In this document: piece by piece, positions 50,592 through 55,945 of the stretch
Layout of the letters: every line of letters starts with the position of its first letter
Numbering within the stretch: position 1 is the stretch's first letter
From: Bryobacteraceae bacterium
GTDB lineage: Bacteria > Acidobacteriota > Terriglobia > Bryobacterales > Bryobacteraceae
DNA: 55,945 bases
Direction: 5' to 3'
Assembly: GCA_947458745.1 (NCBI GenBank)
Contig: CANGYQ010000022.1
Span: forward strand, 1 to 55,945
Made by a program: the position numbers and the translations under genes
Notes under the pieces: model-generated
Databases searched by the model: none
What the model saw: only the letters and a program-made list of their open reading frames with translations
Told to the model about the DNA's origin: nothing

Positions 50592-51441
50592 GCCCGGCCA
50601 GCAACAGCGCGGTGAGGTCGGCGATCAGGATATTGCCGGGGTTGTCGGGCGAATAGTCTACGTTGGGCATCCCGTCCACCGTGATGGCGATCGCCAAGCG
50701 GCCCTTGGGGCTGTAGACCAACCCGACATCCGAGCGAAGAGCGTCGAGTGAGCCGGACTTGGATGCAACCGGCATTTGGGCTTCGATACGCCGGCCGATG
50801 CCGTCTTTGTACTGCTGCCGCTTTAAGGTGGCGATGATCTCCTTCGAAGCGGCGGGGCTGACGATCTGGCCGCGTTCCAGCATTTCGAGCAGCCGCCCCA
50901 TCTCCCGTGGGGAAGATGAGCCGATCCCGAAGCGCTTGTTGACCGCCAGCAGACCTTGCCGGCTGTGGCCAGAGGGGTTGGGCTTGAGATTCTTGCCATC
51001 GCCCAGAATCTTTCGCATGGAACGGGTGGCGACGAATCCCCATTGCTCCAGACATTCGTTGACGTAGTCGGCTGAGATCCGGTCGAGGATCAGGTTGGTG
51101 GCGGTGTTGTCGCTGATGACGATCATGACGTGACCGAGGTCACGGATGGAGAGCCGCGTGCCGTTGGCTAGTTCGCGGATGACGCCTGAGCCCGCCACTT
51201 TGTCATCGGCATTCAAGGGCACGGTCTCCTCCATGCGCAGCTTGCCGGCGGCCACGGCTTGGTAGACGGCGCAGAGGATGGGGAGCTTAATTGTCGAGGC
51301 GGTGCGGACCTGCTCACTGGCCCCCCGGCCGTACTCAGCACCGGAATCGAGATTCTTGGCGGCGATCCAGACCTGACTGCCGGGGTGCTGTTGCGCGAAG
51401 CGGCTGATGGATGGCTCAATGGCGGCCAGCGGTGATTCCAT
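50581..51441 (-). CDS. Class A beta-lactamase-fold serine hydrolase lacking Glu166
   Basis: 286 residues. Three of the class A motifs are present: Ser49-T-I-Lys52 (STIK), Ser110-Asp111-Asn112 (SDN) and Lys228-Ser-Gly (KSG). The omega-loop EPELN-like motif with the general base Glu166 is absent: the equivalent region (ILGDGKNLKPNPSGHSRQG) contains no Glu. Without it, acyl-enzyme from beta-lactams should turn over slowly, so a DD-peptidase, esterase or penicillin-binding role is as likely as resistance. No signal peptide is visible at MESPLAAIEPS, which is odd for a cell-wall enzyme. Divergent from terC. Confidence 0.8.
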   Translation of the reverse strand: MESPLAAIEPSISRFAQQHPGSQVWIAAKNLDSGAEYGRGASEQVRTASTIKLPILCAVYQAVAAGKLRMEETVPLNADDKVAGSGVIRELANGTRLSIRDLGHVMIVISDNTATNLILDRISADYVNECLEQWGFVATRSMRKILGDGKNLKPNPSGHSRQGLLAVNKRFGIGSSSPREMGRLLEMLERGQIVSPAASKEIIATLKRQQYKDGIGRRIEAQMPVASKSGSLDALRSDVGLVYSPKGRLAIAITVDGMPNVDYSPDNPGNILIADLTALLLAGLTR

Positions 51442-51506
51442 CTCTCGATTATGGCGAATGTTGCGATTGGGCCCACGCAGTTGTGCGAAATTGGGGAGAG
51501 CTTCCC

Positions 51507-52466
51507 TTGTTTCCCATAGCTGAGTATTGGTGGGTGTACCTTGCCTTCACGGGCTTGATTATTGTCTTGTTGGCGCTGGATCTGGGCGTCTTTAACCGGA
51601 CGCCGCACGAGATATCGCTAAAAGAATCGACCATTTGGACCGTGGTGTGGTTCCTGGTGGCGGGCGGCTTCAACTGGGTCTTCTATCTTTGGGCCACGAC
51701 GCAACTGCCGCCTGAATTGGCCCGCCAGGTGGGTCTCGAATTTGCCGCCGGGTATCTGGTGGAGCGGGCGCTGAGCTTCGACAACATTTTCATTTTTGTC
51801 GTGGTGTTTAACTACTTCGCGGTTCCGCCTCGCTTTCAGCACCGCGTCTTGTTCTTTGGCATTGTGGGGGCGTTTGTGTTCCGGGCCATCTTTGTCGGCC
51901 TGGGAGCAATGCTGATGAGCTACCACTGGGTGGTGATGTTCTTTGGCGTTTTGCTTCTGTACACGGGCGGCAAGATGGCTTTTGGGCTGGGCGAAGAGTC
52001 GATTGAGCCGGAGCGGAACCCGATCATCAAGCTGCTGCGGCGCTTTCTGCCGGTGACACCAGAAATGGATGGCGAACGCTTCTTTAAGCGCATTGATGGT
52101 GTTCTGCATGCGACGCCGCTGATGGTGGGATTGCTGTTTCTGGAACTGACTGACGTAGTGTTCGCCATCGATAGCGTGCCGGCGATCTTCGCCTTAACCA
52201 AAGAGCCGCTGGTGGTGTTTACCTCCAACATCTTTGCCATTCTGGGCTTGCGGGCGATGTACTTTATGCTGGCGGGTGCGTTGGACCGGTTCCATCTGCT
52301 GAAGTATGGCCTGGCGGGAGTGCTGATCTTTGTGGGCCTGAAGATGGTTTGGTGGAATGGCGTCCAGGCCCCGCATATCCCGATCGTCTGGTCGCTGGGC
52401 GTGATTGCGGCACTGCTGGTGAGCTTTGTCGTACTGTCGCTGGCGATCCCGCCCAAGCGGAGCTGA
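51507..52466 (+). CDS. TerC/Alx-family membrane protein
   Basis: 319 residues. TTG at 51507 is chosen as start: GGAGAG lies 6 bases ahead, and MFPIAEYWWVYLAFTGL opens directly with the first helix. An ATG 32 codons upstream overlaps the divergent hydrolase start region and is unlikely. About nine transmembrane helices; the family motifs SFDNIFIFVVVF and ELTDVVFAIDSVPAIFAL contain the conserved membrane Asp residues. TerC/Alx proteins are linked to manganese export and metallation of secreted enzymes, and historically to tellurite resistance. It overlaps or abuts the acyltransferase gene (5-base gap). Confidence 0.9.
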   Translation: MFPIAEYWWVYLAFTGLIIVLLALDLGVFNRTPHEISLKESTIWTVVWFLVAGGFNWVFYLWATTQLPPELARQVGLEFAAGYLVERALSFDNIFIFVVVFNYFAVPPRFQHRVLFFGIVGAFVFRAIFVGLGAMLMSYHWVVMFFGVLLLYTGGKMAFGLGEESIEPERNPIIKLLRRFLPVTPEMDGERFFKRIDGVLHATPLMVGLLFLELTDVVFAIDSVPAIFALTKEPLVVFTSNIFAILGLRAMYFMLAGALDRFHLLKYGLAGVLIFVGLKMVWWNGVQAPHIPIVWSLGVIAALLVSFVVLSLAIPPKRS

Positions 52467-52470
52467 CGCC

Positions 52471-53502
52471 GTGGTGCCTGCCGGGCCGAGTGACGTGCCA
52501 GCCGAGCGGTTGCCGGGCCTGGACTTGCTGCGTGCCCTGATGATGATGATGGGGATCGTGGTGCATGCCGGGATCCCCTATGCCAGCGGAGGGACTTCTT
52601 CCGGCTACTGGGTTTCGCCGGTGCGAAGCCTTGGCGTAACGGTTCTCTTGTTGGTGATCCATCACTGGCGCATGCCGGTGTTCTTTTTCCTGGCCGGATT
52701 CTTCGGGCGGCGCCTGCTTTTGCGCTACGGCGGTGAGCATTTCCTTCGCAACCGGGCCCGCCGTATTCTGCTGCCGTGGATGGTGAGCCTGTCCCTGATG
52801 ACGCCAGTGATGGTTTGGGTGGCACGTTGGAACGGCTCAGCCGAAAAGCACGCGGCCCCGCTGCATTTGTGGTTCCTCGAGTATCTGTTGTTGTTCTCGT
52901 TGGCGCTGGCGGCCATGTGGTGGTGGGATGCCCTGGGTTGGCTGGACCGGATGGGCCAATGGCTGTGGGGCGAGTGGGGGCGCGTCTGGATGATTGCGCC
53001 AACGGCCTTGGCGCTTCAGCTTTTCCCGTTTGCAGTGGTGCCTTATCCGGCGGAGTTTCTGCCCTGGTGGGAGGTGGTGGTGACGCACGGCTGGTTCTAT
53101 GCGGCGGGTGCGATGTTTGGCGCGGTGCATCCGGCCTTGCCGTGGCGATGGTTGGGGCTGGTGGCGGTGGTGAGTACCGGTTTCAATCTGTGGCTGACAG
53201 AGCAGTCCGTGCGGGGCGGCGCAATCCCCGCGTGGTGGTTGGCCTGCAGTGCGAGCGTCGTTATCTGGTCAACCTTGGGCGCGATGATGGGCTGGGCGAT
53301 GGGGTACTCCGGCCGGGCTCCACGGTTGGTGAAGAGTATGGCCGAGGCTTCTTACTGGATCTACCTGGTCCATTTCCCGCTGGCGCTGGCCTTGCCACGC
53401 CTGCTGAGCGCGGTTCTTCCGGGGGTGGGGTGGCCTTTGGCGGCGACCGTCGGCTTGACGCTGGTGATCAGCTGGGCCACCCGACCACGACGGATCCTCT
53501 AG
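52471..53502 (+). CDS. Acyltransferase-3-family membrane protein (MdoC-like)
   Basis: 343 residues from GTG 52471 (GGAG 8 bases upstream); GTG 52495 is an alternative. About ten transmembrane helices. The family's first block is LPGLDLLRALMMMMGIVVHA, with the conserved His, and the next is HHWRMPVFFFLAGFFGRRLLLRYG, with the Arg of the R/H motif. It resembles OpgC/MdoC, which succinylates osmoregulated periplasmic glucans, but many acyltransferase-3 proteins acylate other cell-surface sugars. The adjacent TerC gene on the same strand suggests co-transcription only. Large forward and reverse ORFs across it are shadows. Confidence 0.88.
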   Translation: MVPAGPSDVPAERLPGLDLLRALMMMMGIVVHAGIPYASGGTSSGYWVSPVRSLGVTVLLLVIHHWRMPVFFFLAGFFGRRLLLRYGGEHFLRNRARRILLPWMVSLSLMTPVMVWVARWNGSAEKHAAPLHLWFLEYLLLFSLALAAMWWWDALGWLDRMGQWLWGEWGRVWMIAPTALALQLFPFAVVPYPAEFLPWWEVVVTHGWFYAAGAMFGAVHPALPWRWLGLVAVVSTGFNLWLTEQSVRGGAIPAWWLACSASVVIWSTLGAMMGWAMGYSGRAPRLVKSMAEASYWIYLVHFPLALALPRLLSAVLPGVGWPLAATVGLTLVISWATRPRRIL

Positions 53503-53593
53503 TGCCTAAGGTGCTGACTCCGGGAAGCGATCTGCACCCGTTTGAAACACGGGATAAAATAGAAACACCCAAGTGCCAACTCTGACCAGTTCG

Positions 53594-53971
53594 ATGACCC
53601 GCAATACCCGGCAACGGACCGTGATCCGCCAGGTTTTTGAAGAGGCCAACCGGCCGCTGGGCGCGCCAGAAGTGCTGGATGCGGCCCAGGCCAGCGTGAA
53701 TGGGCTGGGCATTGCCACGGTCTATCGAACCATCAAATCCTTGGTTGAAGATCAGTGGCTGGTGCCCGTGGAACTACCCGGTGTGCCTCCACGCTACGAG
53801 CTGGCGGGCAAGGGTCACCATCACCACTTCCACTGCAAGGGTTGCGGCAAGGTGTATGAGCTTGAAGGCTGTGTCGATAACCTGAAGCGGCTGGTCCCGG
53901 CCGGCTTCGAAGTGACCGGACACGACGTCACGCTTTCCGGGCTCTGCCTGGCTTGTGCCAGCGCGGCCTGA
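53594..53971 (+). CDS. Fur-family transcriptional regulator, short type
   Basis: 125 residues from ATG 53594; a GTG at 53573 would add 7 residues. Winged-helix DNA-binding part is RNTRQRTVIRQVFEEANRPLGAPEVL with recognition helix IATVYRTIKSLVED. The regulatory site follows: GHHHHFHCKGCGKVYEL, then HDVTLSGLCLACA, giving the two CxxC pairs of a structural zinc site plus metal-sensing His residues. Metal (Fe, Zn or Mn) or peroxide specificity cannot be told by eye. Upstream there is a TAAAAT box at 53554-53559. The NikR gene follows by 42 bp, so two metal regulators may be co-transcribed. Confidence 0.88.
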   Translation: MTRNTRQRTVIRQVFEEANRPLGAPEVLDAAQASVNGLGIATVYRTIKSLVEDQWLVPVELPGVPPRYELAGKGHHHHFHCKGCGKVYELEGCVDNLKRLVPAGFEVTGHDVTLSGLCLACASAA

Positions 53972-54013
53972 CCTCCAATTGCTCATCGCCGGTGGATGAC
54001 ATAATCGAAACGC

Positions 54014-54418
54014 ATGGCGGACCTGGCCCGAATTGGCGTTGCGATCGATTCTGATCTGCTGGAAGCTTTCGACCAGGCGATTGCCCGAAAGGGCTATACC
54101 AACCGCAGCGAAGCGTTTCGTGACCTGATCCGCGATCAATTGAGCCGGGAGCAGGACCAATGCGTTGATGCGCAAGTGGTGGGGACGATCACCTTGATCT
54201 ACGATCACCATGTGCGCCTGTTGACGGAACGGTTGACTGAGACCCAACACCACCACCACGGCCTAATCGTCTCAACGCTCCATGTCCATCTGGATCGGCA
54301 CGACTGCCTGGAAGTCCTGGTGGTGCGTGGTACCTCCGCCGCAGTGCGGGCAGTGGCCGATCAACTGATCGCCACCAAGGGCGTCAAGCACGGCAAGCTG
54401 GTACTCACGGCCCTATAG
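54014..54418 (+). CDS. nikR: Nickel-responsive regulator
   Basis: 134 residues. N-terminal ribbon-helix-helix (MADLARIGVAIDSDLLEAFDQAIARKGYTNRSEAFRDLIRDQL) and C-terminal ACT-like nickel-binding domain. High-affinity Ni site residues are His79 (within HHHHGLIVSTLHVHL), His90, His92 and Cys98, each displaced by 3 from E. coli His76/His87/His89/Cys95. As a Ni(II)-loaded tetramer it represses nickel-uptake genes. No nik or ure gene and no GTATGA-type operator are in this window, so targets are elsewhere. Downstream, 54419-54760 shows no gene or terminator. Confidence 0.95.
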   Translation: MADLARIGVAIDSDLLEAFDQAIARKGYTNRSEAFRDLIRDQLSREQDQCVDAQVVGTITLIYDHHVRLLTERLTETQHHHHGLIVSTLHVHLDRHDCLEVLVVRGTSAAVRAVADQLIATKGVKHGKLVLTAL

Positions 54419-54761
54419 AAGCCACGAAAAAATCACGCAGCTCCGCGCCCGAAGCCGCAAACTTGCTGTCCGCGTCACCCCGCCCGTCCAAAAACAGCAC
54501 CAATCAGCCCCAAAGCCGGAAAACTTCGACGTTTCCCGCCCCCGACGGCCTACTACCCCGCGGAAGCACCACACGAGGCGCCACCTGCTACCCAATAGCA
54601 ACGAAGTCAAAGGGAAACTGAGGCAATATTTTCTTTGTTTTCAACGCATCGTCACAAAAATGCAAGATTCCACAAAAAAACACTTGCGCACCCCCCCCCT
54701 CATTGGTATTCTGACAAAGCGGCCCAAGTGGAACAAACGCAACGCAGCCGAAACGGGGCGC

Positions 54762-54790
54762 TTGCGGAAAGCTGAAAAGCTTGATACACT
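54762..54790 (+). promoter_or_regulatory. Candidate rRNA operon promoter
   Basis: TTGCGG at 54762-54767, then exactly 17 bases, then TACACT at 54785-54790. It points toward the 16S gene about 310 bp downstream. The -35 is a weak match. The transcript would start at about 54797, right at the hairpin below. Confidence 0.4.
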
Positions 54791-54796
54791 CGGGAA

Positions 54797-54839
54797 TGTG
54801 AGGCAAGGCGCCTCACACAGTAGGAACGGCGGAAACGCC
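54797..54839 (+). promoter_or_regulatory. rRNA leader hairpins
   Basis: TGTGAGGC and GCCTCACA (54797-54804 and 54810-54817) form an 8-bp hairpin at the predicted transcript start. GGCG-GAAA-CGCC (54828-54839) follows as a GNRA-tetraloop hairpin. They probably help to process or protect the rRNA leader. Confidence 0.4.
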
Positions 54840-54972
54840 TCCCACTCCGTAGTTCTTAAGTTCTCGATTTCATTCAGACGCTTAAGGGAAACTTCACTGT
54901 AAGTCTCTCGCGTTTGAGCAAGTTTCGAGGCCTCCGTTGGCAACGTAGATCGCATCTGGTTGCTCGCGGGCA

Positions 54973-54987
54973 GATCTTTAACAATCT
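54973..54987 (+). promoter_or_regulatory. boxA-like antitermination site in rRNA leader
   Basis: AGATCTTTAACAATC closely follows the bacterial rRNA boxA (TGCTCTTTAACA) recognised by NusB-S10. It lies about 125 bp before the 16S start, the usual place for processive antitermination of rRNA operons. The rest of 54840-55100 is leader with no gene. Confidence 0.65.
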
Positions 54988-55100
54988 GGTTGGATGCCAA
55001 GCAAAGTCTGAGTCAAGTCTCTTAAGTTTTAACCGAGAGCGGACCAGGTTCAGGACGCTTCGAAGTGTGAAGTGCGCCTGAGCCAATACTCAAATCAAGA

Positions 55101-55945
<845 letters not shown>

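Noticed and set aside
52776..53585. 269-codon forward ORF inside the acyltransferase gene
   Set aside because: Gly/Val/Arg-rich product of the +1 frame. The acyltransferase frame has helices and family motifs; this one has none.
54660..54902. 80-codon forward ORF upstream of 16S
   Set aside because: It spans the predicted rRNA promoter and leader hairpins, has no ribosome-binding site and no similarity.

Overview
The window is a G+C-rich bacterial chromosome segment that ends inside a 16S rRNA gene. Gene content points to Acidobacteriota, most likely the Bryobacterales/Solibacter group. The markers are PEP-CTERM exported proteins, a huge Oar-like TonB-dependent receptor with an N-terminal carboxypeptidase-regulatory-like domain, a sulfatase + DUF1549/DUF1553 cytochrome + DUF1501 operon, Tat-exported Gfo/Idh/MocA oxidoreductases, a remnant of an acidobacterial duplicated orphan permease (ADOP) and a Ser/Thr kinase with a TPR tail. 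The taxon is inferred from family content and the look of the 16S; no database search was possible.

Layout. 1-2843: truncated metallophosphoesterase, SPL-type radical SAM protein and an ALDH7-like aldehyde dehydrogenase. 2844-5074: PEP-CTERM protein, a decayed ADOP permease and tRNA-Lys(TTT). 5144-10304: the leftward DUF1501/DUF1549-1553/sulfatase operon. 10508-15520: second PEP-CTERM protein, bidirectional terminator, Oar-like receptor, then fused remnants of a phosphate-binding protein and a porin. 15521-21585: housekeeping genes (TsaC-type protein, homocysteine methyltransferase/MTHFR fusion, Fpg, aldo/keto reductase, trigger factor). 21592-26295: amidase, DUF2256 protein, glpD and glpK. 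26407-28333: oxidoreductase and a PIN-type toxin-antitoxin pair. 28374-31452: pyrophosphatase divergent from a four-gene ECF sigma operon (sigma, membrane anti-sigma candidate, DUF4252, LolA-like protein). 31544-33898: Spy-like protein and a DUF4824-like/DUF2157 pair. 34038-35711: ilvD. 35805-37246: an unusual three-gene cassette. 37398-43168: Ser/Thr kinase, thioredoxin, glycogen synthase, oxidoreductase. 43196-50591: a GAF-like unknown, lytic transglycosylase, two class I aminotransferases, GNAT protein and small unknowns. 50581-54418: beta-lactamase-fold hydrolase lacking Glu166, TerC, acyltransferase, short Fur-family regulator, NikR. 54419-55100: rRNA leader. 55101-end: 16S rRNA.

The best candidate for an undescribed system is 35805-37246 with its upstream region. 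A small Lys/Ala/Pro repeat protein carries three copies of an (N/S)N(S/T)xTxDL motif, each preceded by Gly-Gly. It lies 5 bp ahead of a cytoplasmic papain-like cysteine protease that abuts an unrecognised Cys-containing protein. A perfect GTGATTG-N7-CAATCAC palindrome and a third GTGATTG copy lie upstream. A secreted or processed multi-copy peptide is an inference, not a demonstrated function.

Two regions show gene decay by deletion: the ADOP remnant beside the tRNA (3836-4915) and the PstS-like/porin junction (14718-15520).
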